DNA of 64,000 bases from Streptomyces sp. NBS 14/10 (GCF_002224125.1 NZ_NCSM01000023.1:1-64000), one strand, 5' to 3'. Positions 28,901 to 39,130 are shown, numbered from the stretch's first letter. Notes: a model not told the origin generated them from the sequence alone. Numbers and translations are program-made.

Positions 28901-29734
28901 CTCGCGGGTGAGCTCGAGGCGTTCGTGTTGTTCTCCTCCGCCACCGGCGCGGTCGGCAACGCGGGTCAGGCCAACTACGCGGCGGCCAACACCTACCTCG
29001 ACGCGCTCGCCGAACAACGCCGCGCCGATGGACTCGCGGCCACGTCGATGGCCTGGGGGCCATGGGGGGCCGGTGGCATGGCGGTGGACGGGACCGACGC
29101 GCAGATCGTGGGCACCCGGCTGCGCCGCAACGGCATGACGGTGCTCGACCCGGACCTGGCGATCGACCTACTGGCCCGGGCCTACGAACACGACGAATCC
29201 GGGCTCGTCATCGCGGACATCGACTGGACGCGCTTCCTCTCGACGCTCGCCGCCACCCGTAACAGCCCGCTGTTCACGGACCTGCCCGAGGCCCAGCAGA
29301 GCAAGGCCGCCCCGCCGCCCGCGGAGATCTCCGCGCTGGTACGGCGGCTCGCCGGGATGCCGCGGGTCGAGTGCGTCCGTACGCTGCGCGATCTGGTGTG
29401 CCAGAACACCGCGCAGCTGCTCGGGCACGACTCGGCCGCGCAGATCCAGCCCGCGAAACCCTTCCATGAGCAGGGGCTCAGCTCGCTGGGCATCGTCGAA
29501 CTGCGCAACCAGCTCAGCGCGCAGACCGGACTGCGGATGCCCGCCAGTGTGCTGTTCGACCATCCCACCCCCTCCGCGCTGGCCGGCCACCTCGCCACGG
29601 AGCTCGCCCCGGACACCGTTCCACCCCACCGCACACCGCCGGAGGCGGAGCCCGGGACGACCGATCTCGAGGCCATCCTGAGCCTCGCCGAACAGGAACT
29701 CTCCCGGGCCGGGGAGGACCGCCACAATGGCTGA
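22934..29734 (+). CDS. Type I PKS: loading region (vestigial KS-AT-ACP) and module 1 (KS-AT-KR-ACP)
   Basis: About 2266 residues. Residues about 10-250 are a shrunken ketosynthase-like region. AT follows (about 340-680; GHSVGE, and RAFHSPHM, a malonyl-type motif), then ACP (LGLDSLAAV, about 730). Module 1 has KS with [14 protein letters not shown] (about 960), HGTGT and [10 protein letters not shown] with GHSLGG and HAFHSALM (malonyl); KR with TGAFGALG (about 1880), VLDD (B-type) and intact Ser/Tyr; and ACP ([10 protein letters not shown], about 2185, with Asp before the Ser replaced by Ser). ATG 22934 has AGGTGG 5 nt upstream; GTG 22913 is an alternative. Its end overlaps the second PKS gene by 8 bp. 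Predicted output is a beta-hydroxy intermediate. Confidence 0.93.
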   Translation: MQPGSTARLTPVAVIGLAPCLPGVAPIEAALRALENAGIVPERLREAAAGVFTTEQADLIAAELGVGGPALTCDTLPAGVVHLACQSIHMGESALALAGVAAPEGGSGFLVLKPVPAAVAESDPIHCVIKGSALGRGDVVQQACARAQVESDRIQFWWRGDYRAGDYHAGEVASDGLSGGGGEPAGRGEGAVGAVAALLEMPVLLCRGRVPVPGARPDPERRLTAVHSSSDGAGVACALVLSEPPARPSPSARTAVPALPLLLSAGSEEALCGKAESLRVHLAEPESPDPLDAAHTLAVARPHLPYRAVVVGVDRAELADGLGELALGRGGAGKADGGRRVAFLFPGEGGQRPGMGRELYPLFDVFADALDEVCAHMDAVATWSVRDLLLGTGNATEVAPADEALYTQDALFALQVALFRQFEHWGVRPDFVAGHSVGELAAATAAGVFPLPDVCALLAERIRLFREKTPVGGAMVAMRISEAEALESLAGLEHLAGISAVNAPNSVVVSGDRETVLRIAGGWAERGRKVKQLPVDRAFHSPHMAAMAGDFEQFVRGLAPRPPRIPIVPVHNALGSDPGVVHLPEYWGAQVRGTGHFLHCVTSLDAAGVDTYVDMSANGVLAALVEETLPESSAANAHITAALHGGGSDLRAVLGTLGGLHTHGVPVDWPAVFRGWGGRRIHLPTGVARPSRTASAVSRSTELRRVIRTETEAMIEGGYGPDRSFLELGLDSLAAVQLVNRLRKRTGLKIATAALFDHPTPNQLAAHLENRTPRPVAARPRRTGPDEPIAITAMSCRFPAGVRSPEDLWRLLAEGREVISPMPEDRGWDLAGLYDPDRKRPGTSYVRHGGFLHDAAEFDPAFFGIGGHEALEMDPQQRLLLELTWEACERAGIDPATLRGSDTGVYAGLSYGHYGTGPGYADICLRPHLAIGTGASTASGRISYTFGLNGPNLAVDTACSSSLVGLHLAAAALRRGECSLALAGAVTVLSSPLVFVEFSRQGGLAPDARAKPFAEGADGTAWAEGGGMFVLERYSDARRNGHPVLALIAGSAVNSDGASNGFTAPNGAAQHRLLLSALADARLRPSDVDVVEAHGTGTMLGDPIEAGALLEAYGAHRPPDRPLLVGSLKSNLGHTQAAAGAAGVMKMVLAMRHGLVPATVNVDRPSPHVDWDAGLRLVTEDTPWPDQGPLRRAGVSSFGIGGTNAHVILQQPPAEPPAPAEPVRSVPSLWTVSGGSQAALRAQAGQLAAHWDAHPDLDARDIGFSLATTRSALTHRAVLTGGDHDRLRRSLTALAAGRPDPDLTVGAVAEGGLAFLLTGQGSQRVGMGHGLYTAYPVFAEAFDEVCAGLGLPVKETVFGTDQELLNRTEYAQTGLFAFQVALFRLLESWGIRPDLLLGHSLGGLTAAHLAGVLSLPDACALVAARGSLMQALPEEGAMYAVAAARDELKELPPGVSLAAVNGHRSVVISGVEEAVVALAERFRTQGRRTARLRVSHAFHSALMEPMLDAFHTVARSLTYHPPEIPVASDLTGRLATADELCSPEYWVRHVRGTVRFHDGMRTLHDDGVTTFLELGPDTTLTEMAADCLTETAEAAVIPALCQDDVLGAIAALQVRGHGPDWSRWYAGSGARRVDLPTYAFQRKRFWLLPDAAVTRPQQTDREAAMDRLRYRIGWQPTADRTASPRNWLIIHCDTLPVPQALGATLGSRTLPLAIDADRTEIAERLVTAAKGEPFDGVLSLLALEERTRPGTPGVPGGLALTTALIQAMGDAGLEAPLWCATQGAVSMGHGDRLGSPVQAMAWGLGRVAALEHPGRWGGLVDLPATLDAPAAERLVGILASTEDQAAIRTTGVFVRRLLRAPLPTDPRREWPVHGTTVITGAFGALGRRVAKWLAAQGVERLLLTGRHADDPELVAELTALGAEVDTAACDVGDREAVAALLARIPEDRPLTAVAHAAGVLDDGVIDALDCQRLARVLHAKATGAKNLHELAGELEAFVLFSSATGAVGNAGQANYAAANTYLDALAEQRRADGLAATSMAWGPWGAGGMAVDGTDAQIVGTRLRRNGMTVLDPDLAIDLLARAYEHDESGLVIADIDWTRFLSTLAATRNSPLFTDLPEAQQSKAAPPPAEISALVRRLAGMPRVECVRTLRDLVCQNTAQLLGHDSAAQIQPAKPFHEQGLSSLGIVELRNQLSAQTGLRMPASVLFDHPTPSALAGHLATELAPDTVPPHRTPPEAEPGTTDLEAILSLAEQELSRAGEDRHNG

Positions 29735-32700
29735 CGACAGGCTCCTCGACACCGTGCAGCGCCTGACCACCGCGCTGCGGGACACCCGGGAACGGCTGCG
29801 CGTGGCCGAGGCCGGCGCCCACGAACCGATCGCCATCGTGGGCGCCGGCTGCCGGTTCCCCGGCGGAGTGAGCGACCCGGAAGGGCTGTGGCGGCTGGTC
29901 GGCGAGGGCCGGGACGCCGTCACGCCCTTTCCCACCGACCGCGGCTGGCCGGACGAGTTCACCGGGGCGGGGGCGTTTCTGACCGACCCGGCCTGGTTCG
30001 ACGCGGGCTTCTTCGGCATCGGCCCGCGGGAGGCCCTGTCGATGGATCCACAACAGCGGCTGATGCTGGAAATTTCCTGGGAAGCGGTGGAGCGGGCCGG
30101 AATCGACCCGCTGTCCCTGCGCGGCTCCCGGACCGGAGTGTTCACCGGCACCAACGACCAGGACTACCGTGGCCTGCTGGGCAAGGTCAGCAACCACAAC
30201 GAACACGCCGACCACCTGGCCACCGGCACCGCGGCCAGCGTGCTGTCCGGGCGAGTCGCCTACTTCCTCGGACTGGAGGGCCCGTCGGCCACGGTCGACA
30301 CCGCATGCTCGTCCTCGCTGGTGGCGTTGCATCTGGCCGTCCGCTCGCTGCGCTCGGGGGAGTGCGACCTCGCGCTGGCCGGCGGTGTCGTCGTACTGTC
30401 CACGCCCGGACTGTTCGCCGCCTTCCGGCGCCAGGGCGCGCTCGCCGCGGACGGCCGCTGCAAGGCGTTCGCCGAGGCTGCGGACGGTGTGGGCTGGGGC
30501 GAGGGCGCCGGGGTCGTACTCGTCGAGCGGCTGACCGACGCCCTCGCCCACGGACACCCGGTGCTGGCCGTGGTGCGGGGCACCGCGATCAACTCCGACG
30601 GCGCCTCCAACGGGCTGACCGCGCCGAACGGGCTCGCACAGCAGCGGGTCATCCGCGACGCGCTGGCCGACGCCGGGCTGCGCGGCCGGGACGTGGACGC
30701 CGTCGAGGCGCATGGCACGGGGACGCGGCTCGGCGATCCGATCGAGGCGTCGGCGTTGCAGGCGGCGTACGGTGGCGACCGGGAAACCCCACTGGCGATC
30801 GGGTCGGTGAAGTCGAACATCGGGCACACCCAAGCCGCCGCCGGTATCGCCGGGGTGCTGAAGACCGTACTGGCGCTGCGGAACCGGACCCTGCCGAAGA
30901 CGCTGCATGTGGACACCCCGTCGTCGCAGGTGGACTGGGACTTGGGCGCGGTGGAACCGCTCACCGAAAGCCGCCACTGGCCGGCCGGCCCGGGCCGCCC
31001 CCGGCGCGCGGGAGTGTCCGCGTTCGGCATCAGTGGCACCAACGCCCATGTGATCCTCGAAGAGGCGCCACCCGCCGAAGCGACACCGGCCGCCCAAGTG
31101 CAGCCGCTGCCATGGGTGCTCTCGGCACGTACCGACTCCGCGCTCCGTGCCAAGGCGGGACAGCTGCTCTCGTATGCCGACGGCAGGGACGCGGCGGGCG
31201 TCGCCTACGCGCTGGCCACCTCCCGCAGCACATTCGAGCGCCGTGCCGTGGTGCTCGATACGGATCCCCGGGCCGGCCTGACCGCGTTGAGCCGCGGCGG
31301 GACCGCGCCTGGCCTGATCACCGGCACCGCCGACCTGACCGGCAAAGTGGTGTTCGTCTTCCCCGGCCAGGGCGGCCAGTGGGCGGGAATGGCCGGTGAC
31401 CTGCTGGAGACATCGCCGGTGTTCCGGGAACACATCCACCGTTGCGCCCAGGCGCTGGCGCCGCATGTCGACTGGGACCTGTCGGCCGTGCTGCGGCAGC
31501 GGCCGGACGCGCCCTCGCTGGAGCGGGTGGACGTCGTGCAGCCGGCGCTGTTCGCGATCATGGTCGCGCTCGCCGCCCTCTGGCGCTCCTGCGGTATCGA
31601 GCCGGATGCCGTGGTGGGGCACAGCCAGGGGGAGATCGCCGCCGCCCATGTGGCCGGTGCGCTGTCCCTCCAGGACGCCGCGCTGGTGGTGGCCCGGCGC
31701 GCCAAGGCGCTGACCCGGCTGTCCGGCAGCGGCGGGATGGCTTCGGTGGAGCTGTCGGCGGACGAACTGTGGCCCCGGCTGGACGACAAGCTGTGCATCG
31801 CGACGGTCAACGGGCCGAGGGCGACGGTGGTCGCCGGAGACACCGACGCGCTCGACGTACTGCTGGCGGACTTGGCCGAATCCGGCATACGGGTACGGAA
31901 GCTGCCGGTGGACTACGCGTCCCATTCGCCCGAGATGGAGATCGTCCGCGACCGCGTCCTCACCGAGCTGGCGCCCATCTCGCCGAAGGCCACGGACATC
32001 CCCTTCCACTCGGCGGTGACCGGCGCCGTACTCGCCGGGACGGAGCTCGACGCCGGGTACTGGTACCGGAATCTGCGCCTTCCGGTGCGGTTCGACCAGG
32101 CCATCGCCGGGCTCGCGGCGCCGGAACACTCGTTCTTCGTGGAGGTCGGCCCGCACCCCGTACTGGGCCCGGCGGTCCTGGAGGCCGTCGGCGACAAGGC
32201 CGTGGTCGTCGGATCGCTGCGCCGCGGGGAGGATGGCCGCAGGGCGCTGCTCTCCTCGCTCGCCGAACTGTACGTCCGCGGTCTGTGTCCTGATTGGACG
32301 GCATGGGCGGGGCCGGACACACCCGGATTCACCGAACTGCCCACCTATCCGTTCGAACGCAAGCGGTTCTGGCTGACACCGGGTGAGTCCAGGAGGGCTG
32401 ACCATCCCGTGCTGGATCCGGCGGTCGAGCTGGCACAGAGCGATGAGCTGGTGTTGACCGGACGTCTGTCGACGGAGTCGACTCCGTGGCTGGCCGACCA
32501 CCGTGTACTGGACGAGGTGATCCTGCCCGGCACCGCGTGGCTCGAATTCGCGCTGCACGCGGGCGCCGCGGCGAACTGCGCCACGGTCGAGGAACTGACC
32601 CTGGCGGTGCCGCTGGTCCTGCCGGACGAGGGGGCCGCCACGGTGCAGCTGCGCGTCGGCGCACCCGATGGCACCGGGCGGCGCAGACTGGACCTCCATG

Positions 32701-35588
32701 CGAAAGTGGACGGCGCGGGCTGGGTGCGGCACGGCGAAGGCGTGCTGAGCCCGGCACCCGCCGAGCCCGAAGCGCTGGAGACGTGGCCGCCCGCCGACGC
32801 GGAAGTGGTCCCGCACACCGGGCTCTACCCCGCGCTGATCGGCCACGGGCTGGGCTACGGCCCCACGTTCCAGGGGCTGCGCACCGTATGGCTCCGCGGT
32901 GACGAGGTCTTCTGCGAGGTGGCCTGCCCGGTGGACACCCACGGCTTCGTGGTCCATCCGGCGCTCCTCGACTCCGCTCTGCACGCTCTCGGCTTCAGCG
33001 CCCCGGCGGGTGGCGAGGCCGGGGCGGCCGGCGGACCGGTGCTGCCGTTCACCTGGACCGGTGTCACCGCGCATGCGGTTGGGCCCTCGGCGCTACGGGT
33101 GCGGCTGTGCGGATCCGTCGACGACGGGGTGCGGCTGACCGTGACCGACAGCGAGGGCGCGCCGGTGCTGTCGGTGGACTCGCTGGTGCTGCGCCCGGCG
33201 GCCGTACGCGGCGGCGCCCCGCGAGACGCGCTGTTCCGGAACAGATGGGTCGAGGTGCGCCCTTCGGGCGGGCTCGCGGCGGAAACCATGGTGGCCGTGG
33301 GCTTCGAGCCCGGGCACTTCCCGGTTTTCCCCGATCTCGCGGCGCTGGAGGAGGCGGTCCGCGCGGGTCTGCCGGTGCCGGGCGCGGTGCTCGTCGCCGG
33401 CTCCCACGGCTCGGTCAGGGAATCCGCACACCGCGCACTGGGGCTGGTCCAATGGTGGTGCGCGCGCCCGGAGTTCGCGGCGTCCCGGCTGGTGTTCGTG
33501 ACCTCGGGCGCGGTGGCGGCCAGGACCGGCGACGACGTCCCCGACCTGGCGGGCGCGGCCGTCATCGGCCTGGTGCGGTCGGCACAGACCGAGGAACCCG
33601 GCCGGTTCGTCCTGCTGGACGCCGATGAGATCACCCCGCAGACGATCACCGCCGCCCTGGCCGCCGATGAACCCGAGGTCGCCCTGCGGGGCGGGCAGGT
33701 GCTGGCGCGCCGCCTGGTGCGGGTCGTCCCCCGGGCTCCCGGAACGTTCGCCGGGCCCGAGGACACCGTTCTGATCACCGGCGGTACCGGCACCCTCGGC
33801 CGGCTGCTGGCCCGCCACCTGGTCACCGCGCACGGGGTGCGGCGGCTGGTCCTGGCCGGCCGCCGGGGTCAGGCACCAGGACTGCGGGACGAGCTCGGCG
33901 CACTGGGCGCCACCGTCACGGTGGTCGCCTGCGACGTCGCGGACCGGACGCAACTGGCCCAACTGCTCGGCGCACACCGGCCGACGGTCGTCGTCCACGC
34001 GGCCGGGGTGCTCGACGACGGCGTGGTGACGGCCATGAACGAGGACCGCGTCGACGCCGTCCTGCGGCCGAAGGCCGAGGCCGCGCTCGCCCTGCACGAG
34101 CTGACCCAGGACCTGCCACTGACGTCGTTCGTGCTGTTCTCGTCGGCCGCCGCCACCGCGGGCAGTCCCGGCCAGTCCAACTACGCCGCCGCCAACGCCG
34201 TACTCGACGCGCTGGCACACCACCGGCGCGCGCGAGGGCTGCCCGCGGTCTCGCTCGCCTGGGGCCTGTGGCAGGAACGCAGCGATATGACCCGCCATCT
34301 CGACTCGACCGCCACCCCACCGTCCACCGCCGACTCACTGTCCACCGAGGAGGCACTGGCGCTCTTCGACGCCGCGGCCGCGCTCGCCGACCCGGTGCTC
34401 GTACCCGCCCGGCTCGATCTGCGCGGCCGTCAGGTCAGGCCGCTGCTACGGGAGCTGGTGAACCGGCCGGAGATCCCGGAGGACAATCCGCGTCAGCTGC
34501 TCGACCGCCTGGACGAACCGGAGCGCGAACAGGCGCTGCTCGACCTGGTGCTGGACAAGGTCGCGTTGGTCCTCGGGCACGACGGCACGGACGAGCTCAG
34601 ACCGCATGCCGGGTTCCTGGAGATGGGCGTGGACTCACTGGCCGCCGTGCACATCCGCAACCACCTCAGCCAGGCCCTCGACGTACGGCTGCGGGCGACC
34701 GTCACCTTCGACCATCCGACCCCGCCGGCGCTGGTCCGGCATCTGACGGAGGTGCTTGCCCGGCCGGAGGGCGAACCGGCCCCCGAGGAGCACGGCGAGA
34801 CCGTCGACGAGCTGATCGCCCGGACCAGGGCCACCGCCTGGGCGCGGACGCGCAGCTACTTCACCTCGCCGGCCGAGCTGCCGCGGATCCCACGACCGAC
34901 CCGGCTGGCCGGTGGCCCGGAGGGGCCGGCGCTGGTGTGTGTCACGTCGGCCGTCGGCACATCGGATCCGGTGCAGTACGCGCGTCTGGCGAAGCCGTTC
35001 CAGGGCGAGCGGGACGTCTGGGCACTGCGGCAACCGGGATTCCACCGCGGCGACCCGCTCCCCAAGTCCCCGGAAGCGCTGCTCGAGACGCACGCCGCCA
35101 GTCTGCGCGCCGAGTTGGGGGAGCGGTCCTACGTGCTCGCCGGTCTGTCCTCCGGCGGCCTGATCGCCCATATGCTCGCCCGGTACCTCTACGACCAGGG
35201 CGCCCCGCCCGCCGGTGTCATCCTGCTGGACAGCTATGCCCCCGGCGAGGACCAACGGCTCGCCCTGCTGGCCCCCGGCCTGCGGGGGGAACTCCAGCAC
35301 CGGGCCGACGACCCGGACTCCGCGGTGCCCAGCGACGACAGCTGGGTCACCGCCATGCTGCACTACGAGACATTCGACTGGCCGTTCAACGAGCTGCCGG
35401 CCCCGGCGCTGTTCGTACGCGCGGGGGAGCCGCTGGAGAGCTGGCCGGCGGACTGGGACTGGCAACCCGTCTGGCCGTACGACCACACCGCCGTCATCAC
35501 CCGCGGCAACCACTTCACCATGCTGGAGGAATACGCCCCGCATACGGCCGCCCTGATGCGCGACTGGATGCGGGACACCTTCGGCTGA
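29727..35588 (+). CDS. Type I PKS: module 2 with thioesterase (KS-AT-DH-KR-ACP-TE)
   Basis: 1953 residues. An N-terminal coiled-coil docking helix ([19 protein letters not shown]) precedes KS (about 33-445; [27 protein letters not shown]). AT (about 540-840) has GHSQGE and YASHSPEM, a methylmalonyl-type motif. DH (about 895-1150) has [14 protein letters not shown] and the Asp in [10 protein letters not shown], so His and Asp are present but the usual motif Gly is Asp. KR (about 1345-1560) has [12 protein letters not shown] and intact Ser/Tyr. ACP Ser is about 1635 (GVDSLAAVH). TE (about 1710-1953) has GLSSGG, an Asp in LLDSY and a His in GNHFTM. ATG 29727 has GGGGAGGA 8 nt upstream. It probably ends the assembly line, yielding an alpha-methyl, alpha,beta-unsaturated acid or lactone. 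Confidence 0.94.
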   Translation: MADDRLLDTVQRLTTALRDTRERLRVAEAGAHEPIAIVGAGCRFPGGVSDPEGLWRLVGEGRDAVTPFPTDRGWPDEFTGAGAFLTDPAWFDAGFFGIGPREALSMDPQQRLMLEISWEAVERAGIDPLSLRGSRTGVFTGTNDQDYRGLLGKVSNHNEHADHLATGTAASVLSGRVAYFLGLEGPSATVDTACSSSLVALHLAVRSLRSGECDLALAGGVVVLSTPGLFAAFRRQGALAADGRCKAFAEAADGVGWGEGAGVVLVERLTDALAHGHPVLAVVRGTAINSDGASNGLTAPNGLAQQRVIRDALADAGLRGRDVDAVEAHGTGTRLGDPIEASALQAAYGGDRETPLAIGSVKSNIGHTQAAAGIAGVLKTVLALRNRTLPKTLHVDTPSSQVDWDLGAVEPLTESRHWPAGPGRPRRAGVSAFGISGTNAHVILEEAPPAEATPAAQVQPLPWVLSARTDSALRAKAGQLLSYADGRDAAGVAYALATSRSTFERRAVVLDTDPRAGLTALSRGGTAPGLITGTADLTGKVVFVFPGQGGQWAGMAGDLLETSPVFREHIHRCAQALAPHVDWDLSAVLRQRPDAPSLERVDVVQPALFAIMVALAALWRSCGIEPDAVVGHSQGEIAAAHVAGALSLQDAALVVARRAKALTRLSGSGGMASVELSADELWPRLDDKLCIATVNGPRATVVAGDTDALDVLLADLAESGIRVRKLPVDYASHSPEMEIVRDRVLTELAPISPKATDIPFHSAVTGAVLAGTELDAGYWYRNLRLPVRFDQAIAGLAAPEHSFFVEVGPHPVLGPAVLEAVGDKAVVVGSLRRGEDGRRALLSSLAELYVRGLCPDWTAWAGPDTPGFTELPTYPFERKRFWLTPGESRRADHPVLDPAVELAQSDELVLTGRLSTESTPWLADHRVLDEVILPGTAWLEFALHAGAAANCATVEELTLAVPLVLPDEGAATVQLRVGAPDGTGRRRLDLHAKVDGAGWVRHGEGVLSPAPAEPEALETWPPADAEVVPHTGLYPALIGHGLGYGPTFQGLRTVWLRGDEVFCEVACPVDTHGFVVHPALLDSALHALGFSAPAGGEAGAAGGPVLPFTWTGVTAHAVGPSALRVRLCGSVDDGVRLTVTDSEGAPVLSVDSLVLRPAAVRGGAPRDALFRNRWVEVRPSGGLAAETMVAVGFEPGHFPVFPDLAALEEAVRAGLPVPGAVLVAGSHGSVRESAHRALGLVQWWCARPEFAASRLVFVTSGAVAARTGDDVPDLAGAAVIGLVRSAQTEEPGRFVLLDADEITPQTITAALAADEPEVALRGGQVLARRLVRVVPRAPGTFAGPEDTVLITGGTGTLGRLLARHLVTAHGVRRLVLAGRRGQAPGLRDELGALGATVTVVACDVADRTQLAQLLGAHRPTVVVHAAGVLDDGVVTAMNEDRVDAVLRPKAEAALALHELTQDLPLTSFVLFSSAAATAGSPGQSNYAAANAVLDALAHHRRARGLPAVSLAWGLWQERSDMTRHLDSTATPPSTADSLSTEEALALFDAAAALADPVLVPARLDLRGRQVRPLLRELVNRPEIPEDNPRQLLDRLDEPEREQALLDLVLDKVALVLGHDGTDELRPHAGFLEMGVDSLAAVHIRNHLSQALDVRLRATVTFDHPTPPALVRHLTEVLARPEGEPAPEEHGETVDELIARTRATAWARTRSYFTSPAELPRIPRPTRLAGGPEGPALVCVTSAVGTSDPVQYARLAKPFQGERDVWALRQPGFHRGDPLPKSPEALLETHAASLRAELGERSYVLAGLSSGGLIAHMLARYLYDQGAPPAGVILLDSYAPGEDQRLALLAPGLRGELQHRADDPDSAVPSDDSWVTAMLHYETFDWPFNELPAPALFVRAGEPLESWPADWDWQPVWPYDHTAVITRGNHFTMLEEYAPHTAALMRDWMRDTFG

Positions 35589-35603
35589 GACCGGCGAGCC
35601 GCG

Positions 35604-36806
35604 TCAGCGCACCAGATGGAGCGGCAGCTCCCGCAGACCGCGAAAGCTGACGTTCGGTCGCCAGACCAGGTCGTCGCCGGTGAGCTCGATCGTGGCATAG
35701 CGCCGTAGCAACTCCGTCAGCACCATCGAGGTCTCCAGCTTCCCCAGCGCGGCACCGATGCAGTAGTGCGGTCCACCGCTGAAGGCCAGCGTTTTCACTC
35801 CGGTGCGGGTCAGGTCGAGGCGGTCGGGATCGGGATAGCGCTCAGGGTCACGGCCGGCCGCCCCGAAAAGCAGCATCACCTTGGCGCCCGCGGGGAGGGT
35901 GACCTCTGCCAAGGGGACATCTTCGTTCAGGAGCCTGGAGACGATCTGCACGGGAGGGTCGTATCGAGTGATCTCATCGATCGAGTCGGTGATGATTTCC
36001 GGGTTGTCGCGCAGCATCCGCAGCTGGTCGGGATGGCGGAGCAGCGCCAGGAGGCCGTTTCCGATCAGATTGACCGTGGTCTCATGGCCTGCGACGAACA
36101 AGAACTGAACATTGGCGATGATCTCTTCCTCGGTCAGCCGCCCGCCATCGACCTCGGCGTGCAGAAGGAGGGAGAGAATATCGTCTCGCGGTGCTGACCT
36201 GCGCTCTTTGAGATGGTCGGCGACGTACTCGCGAAATTCCACTTCCGCCGCGTTCATCTCGACCGCGTCCTCGGCGGTTATCGAGGGGTCGATCACTCGG
36301 CTGATTTGTTCCGTCCAGCGGCGGCACTGGTCTCGATCACTCCCGGGTAAACCGAGAAGTTCGCAGGTCACAGTCACCGGAAGGGGCAGGGCGAGACTGT
36401 GGATGAGATCCGTCTTACCTTCGCCCACGGCGTCGAGCAGCCGGGCGGTCTCGGCGGCTATACGCGGCCGTAGCCGTTCCACTGAGGCCCGGGTGAAAAC
36501 CTTGCTGATCGCGCCTCGGATCCGTCGATGGGCGGGGCCGTCGAGCATGAGCATCCATTTTCGTACGCTCTGCACGAGAGGACTGTCCGGACCACCGCGG
36601 CGGTTGGCCCAGGTCCGGTCCCGATAGAATTCGCTCGACGCTCCCGGTGCGCGCAGTACGGCATCCACATCGGCGTAGCGCGAAAGAACCCAATAGCCGA
36701 AGTGTGATTGATGGAGGGGGTCTGTGTCGCGCAGGCGTCGATAGATGGGATAGGGGTCGGTGCGGACCGATGGATCTCGCGGATCGAAAATTATGGTCAT
36801 TTCCAT
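35604..36806 (-). CDS. Cytochrome P450
   Basis: 400 residues, normal for soluble bacterial P450s. It has the I-helix oxygen-binding motif FVAGHETT, the ExxR of helix K in DEITRYDPP, and the heme loop FSGGPHYCIG with the Cys ligand at about 349. ATG 36806 has GAGG 6 nt upstream and starts MEMTIIFDPRDP, a typical N-terminus; ATG 36800 is possible. It converges on the PKS genes with only 15 bp between. A tailoring oxidation of the PKS product is the simplest role. Redox partners are not encoded nearby. Confidence 0.95.
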   Translation of the reverse strand: MEMTIIFDPRDPSVRTDPYPIYRRLRDTDPLHQSHFGYWVLSRYADVDAVLRAPGASSEFYRDRTWANRRGGPDSPLVQSVRKWMLMLDGPAHRRIRGAISKVFTRASVERLRPRIAAETARLLDAVGEGKTDLIHSLALPLPVTVTCELLGLPGSDRDQCRRWTEQISRVIDPSITAEDAVEMNAAEVEFREYVADHLKERRSAPRDDILSLLLHAEVDGGRLTEEEIIANVQFLFVAGHETTVNLIGNGLLALLRHPDQLRMLRDNPEIITDSIDEITRYDPPVQIVSRLLNEDVPLAEVTLPAGAKVMLLFGAAGRDPERYPDPDRLDLTRTGVKTLAFSGGPHYCIGAALGKLETSMVLTELLRRYATIELTGDDLVWRPNVSFRGLRELPLHLVR

Positions 36807-36847
36807 GCCGCCTCTGTATGTCGCTTCATTTACCCCCTGAGGCATAA

Positions 36848-36898
36848 CACTTTCCAGAGACGCACAGCCAGGATACGGATCCCGGACTAGGGAAAGTG
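36848..36898. repeat. 8-bp inverted repeat upstream of the P450 gene
   Basis: CACTTTCC (36848-36855) and GGAAAGTG (36891-36898) are perfect inverted copies 35 bp apart, 42-92 bp upstream of the P450 start. This is a possible regulator site, with weak support because the arms are short. Confidence 0.3.
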
Positions 36899-36905
36899 CT
36901 ATTCC

Positions 36906-37083
36906 GGCGCGCGCGGGCTGCTGCCCGGTCTGCTGCGGCTGTGGCGCGAGCAGCTTCCGCACATCGAGATCCGGATCTTCGAGGGCCTTGACGAGGAGAT
37001 CGAGGAGCGGTTGGAGAGCGGTACGGTCGACGCGGCCGTGCTCATCGACCCGGACCCGCTTCCCCGCGGCGGCCTCCACCTCG
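36906..37083 (+). pseudogene. Remnant of a LysR-type regulator (substrate-binding domain fragment)
   Basis: In frame from 36906 the plus strand reads LLPGLLRLWREQLPHIEIRI and continues to about 37083 with VDAAVLIDPDPLP. This resembles the start of the LysR effector domain (LLPxLLxxFRxxxPxVxxxxxEG...GxxDxAV). No start codon, HTH domain or rest of the effector domain is present, and the frame then runs antisense into the 3' end of the intact LysR gene at 37130. It looks like debris of a second lysR gene in the opposite orientation. It occupies most of the 323-bp gap between the P450 and lysR genes. Confidence 0.6.
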
Positions 37084-37129
37084 GCGTCGCGACACGCCGC
37101 CGACATGTCAGGCGGCCGGGCTCCCGACG

Positions 37130-38029
37130 TCACCACGAGGGCGCCTGCATGAGCAGCCGGGAGCGAACGGCGGCGATCGACGGTGCGTTCTCGGTGCCGA
37201 CGCGATAGGCGAGGTAGAGCGTGTTGATGGGCGGGATCTCGGGCTCCAGAAGCGGCACCAGGGCACCCGAAGCGAGTTCCTTCGCGCACAGATAGCGCGG
37301 CAGCACCGTGATTCCGGCACCGGCGACGGTCGCGGTCAGCACACCCCGCAGATCGGGGACGACGACAGCGGGGCTGCTCGTGGGGCGGGTGCCGAACACG
37401 GTGCGCCAGTAGCGGCGGATGATGGGGCGGTCCTCCGCATAGCTGATCAGAGGCAGCTCGCGCAGGGCCACCGGCCCTCCGCGCATGAGCTGCCCACCGT
37501 CCACGAGCGCGGCCAGGCGCGGGGCGGCGACCAGGACGAACTCCTCATCCGTGAGCGGCACCGAAGCGATCGCCTTGCCGCGCGGGCGGTGGGTCGAGAT
37601 GACCAGGTCGAACCGGCCGTCGGGGAGACCGGCCAGCAGCTCGTCGGTCAGCCCCAGGGTCACCCTCAGCCGTAGTCCGTCATGGACCAGCGGCGCCAGC
37701 GCGGCCAGCACCCGCGTGCTCATGAGTTCGGCGGGGCCGGCCAGATGCATGGGCTTGGTGAACGGGGTGGTCCGGCCGGCGACGCCGCGCTCGGCGATGG
37801 TGGCGAGGGCGTCCACATGCGGACCGGCCTCGGCAGCGAGTTCATCGGCCACGGACGTCGGCACGACCCCCCGTGGCATACGCAGAAACAGCTGCTGCCC
37901 CATCTGCTCCTCCAGCGTGCGGATCTGCGCGGTGACGGTGGACTGGGACCGGCCGACCTGGCGCGCCGCCGCTGTGAGGGAACCGGACCGGTGGACGGCC
38001 AGGAAGGTCTTCAGCAGGGACAGATCCAC
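37130..38029 (-). CDS. LysR-family transcriptional regulator
   Basis: 299 residues. The N-terminal winged HTH (about 1-60) reads LLKTFLAVHRSGSLTAAARQ followed by SQSTVTAQIRTLEEQMGQQLF, typical LysR. The effector-binding domain follows (about 90-295). It is divergent from the DJ-1/PfpI gene with 165 bp between. A perfect 12-bp palindrome 21 bp upstream of its start is the probable binding site. It likely regulates itself and the PfpI gene in response to an unknown small molecule. Confidence 0.93.
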   Translation of the reverse strand: MDLSLLKTFLAVHRSGSLTAAARQVGRSQSTVTAQIRTLEEQMGQQLFLRMPRGVVPTSVADELAAEAGPHVDALATIAERGVAGRTTPFTKPMHLAGPAELMSTRVLAALAPLVHDGLRLRVTLGLTDELLAGLPDGRFDLVISTHRPRGKAIASVPLTDEEFVLVAAPRLAALVDGGQLMRGGPVALRELPLISYAEDRPIIRRYWRTVFGTRPTSSPAVVVPDLRGVLTATVAGAGITVLPRYLCAKELASGALVPLLEPEIPPINTLYLAYRVGTENAPSIAAVRSRLLMQAPSW

Positions 38030-38049
38030 CAGGGCTCCTCAGGGTCCGG

Positions 38050-38077
38050 CACATCCATCGGTTTTCCGATGGATGTG
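38050..38077. promoter_or_regulatory. Probable LysR operator palindrome
   Basis: A perfect 12-bp inverted repeat (CACATCCATCGG, 4-base TTTT loop, CCGATGGATGTG) lies between the divergent lysR and PfpI genes. Its symmetry and its position close to the lysR start fit an autoregulatory LysR site. Confidence 0.65.
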
Positions 38078-38159
38078 GGGCGATCTTCCCATTGGTCGCC
38101 CATGGGTGCGCCGCTCTACGCTGCGGAGACGCAGAGGGGGCCGGGGAGCGGCCCTCTCG

Positions 38160-38181
38160 ATCGGAAGCACATCGGAAGCAC
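38160..38181 (+). repeat. 11-bp tandem direct repeat before the PfpI-family gene
   Basis: ATCGGAAGCAC is repeated exactly (38160-38170, 38171-38181), ending just before the AGAGGAGA ribosome site of the gene at 38195. It is probably a recent slip duplication in the 5' leader; a regulatory role is unproven. Confidence 0.7.
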
Positions 38182-38194
38182 AGAGGAGACCGCC

Positions 38195-38872
38195 ATGCCC
38201 GGCACCCGAAAGATCCTGCTCGCCCTGACCAGCCACCAGGAACTCGGCGAAACCGGCCGGACCACAGGCTTCTATGTGGGCGAGGCCGCGCACCCCTGGA
38301 AGGTCCTGTCGGACGCCGGTTACGAGGTCGACCTGGTCTCGGTCTCCGGGGGCCGTCCGCCGATGGACGGCCGCGACCTGTCCGATCCGGTCCAGAAGGC
38401 ATTCCTGGAGGATCCGCGCATCGCGGAGAAGCTGGCGGCGACGGCCCGGCCGGAGGACATCACCCCCGGCGACTACGACGCCATCCTGTACGTGGGCGGT
38501 CACGGCACCGTATGGGACTTCCCCGACAGCGCCGGCCTCGCCCGTATCGGGCGCGACATCTACGAGGCCGGAGGGGCGGTCGCCGCGGTGTGCCACGGCC
38601 CGGCGGGCCTGGTCAACCTCAAGCTGTCCAACGGGGCGTACCTGGTCGACGGCAAGAACGTCGCGGCGTTCACCAACAGCGAGGAGGCCGCGGTGGGTCT
38701 CACCGACGTGGTGCCGTTCCTGTTGCAGAGCAAGCTCGAGGAGCGGGGTGCCAAGCACACCGGCGCCCCCGACTTCGAACCGCATGTGGTCGTCGACGGC
38801 CGTCTGGTCACCGGGCAGAACCCGGCCTCGGCCACCGCAGTCGGGGAAGCCCTCGTCAAGGTCCTCGTATAG
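38195..38872 (+). CDS. DJ-1/PfpI-family protein (type 1 glutamine amidotransferase-like)
   Basis: 225 residues. The flavodoxin-like fold of the DJ-1/PfpI superfamily is indicated by ILLALTSHQEL, then FYVGEAAHPW (with the conserved Glu), ILYVGGHGTVWDFP and the nucleophile-elbow Cys, about 133, in AVCHGPAGL. This subgroup includes Hsp31-type chaperones and glutathione-independent glyoxalases that detoxify methylglyoxal. ATG 38195 has AGAGGAGA 6 nt upstream. It is divergent from, and probably controlled by, the LysR regulator. Confidence 0.92.
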   Translation: MPGTRKILLALTSHQELGETGRTTGFYVGEAAHPWKVLSDAGYEVDLVSVSGGRPPMDGRDLSDPVQKAFLEDPRIAEKLAATARPEDITPGDYDAILYVGGHGTVWDFPDSAGLARIGRDIYEAGGAVAAVCHGPAGLVNLKLSNGAYLVDGKNVAAFTNSEEAAVGLTDVVPFLLQSKLEERGAKHTGAPDFEPHVVVDGRLVTGQNPASATAVGEALVKVLV

Positions 38873-39020
38873 GCCGGGGCACCGATTCGGCCGCCCAGGA
38901 ATGAAACGGCTGGTGGTCGCTGTTGCGGCGAGAGCCGCCGCCCCGGCGAAGTGTCGGCGCAAGCCCGGCGGGCACGGCCGCCGGACATGTCGGACACTTG
39001 GATTACGACGCGAGGTAGAA

Positions 39021-39128
39021 GTGAGCACCGTCCTGACAGAGCTGCCGAACAACCGGAAGAAGGCCCTCGACGGCCACCGCGCCGACGATATGGCCATGCC
39101 GTCCGGGCAGGGCGCGGTGCGCGGCTGA
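39021..39128 (+). CDS. Possible 35-residue leader peptide upstream of the nhaA fusion gene
   Basis: GTG 39021 has GAGG 5 nt upstream and starts a 35-codon frame (STVLTELPNNRKKALDG...) whose TGA ends 2 bp before the NhaA ATG at 39131. The nhaA gene itself shows no good ribosome site, so its translation may depend on ribosomes finishing this frame. No homology is recognised. It could also be chance or the remnant of a larger gene. The rest of the 258-bp gap (38873-39020) holds an 8-bp GACATGTC palindrome and nothing else clear. Confidence 0.4.
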   Translation: MSTVLTELPNNRKKALDGHRADDMAMPSGQGAVRG

Positions 39129-39130
39129 TC

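Noticed and set aside
29514..33074. Very long open frame antisense to the second PKS gene
   Set aside because: The opposite strand is a complete PKS with all motifs. Long antisense frames are expected from third-position GC bias, and the antisense translation is Arg/Gly/Gln-rich with no domain.
35604..37289. Longer reading of the P450 starting near 37289
   Set aside because: The extra 160 residues are low-complexity, overlap the LysR gene and lack a ribosome site. ATG 36806 gives a standard P450 N-terminus with GAGG upstream.
38951..39130. Upstream extension of the NhaA reading frame
   Set aside because: It gives an Arg/Pro-rich segment unlike NhaA N-termini; ATG 39131 matches the family start.
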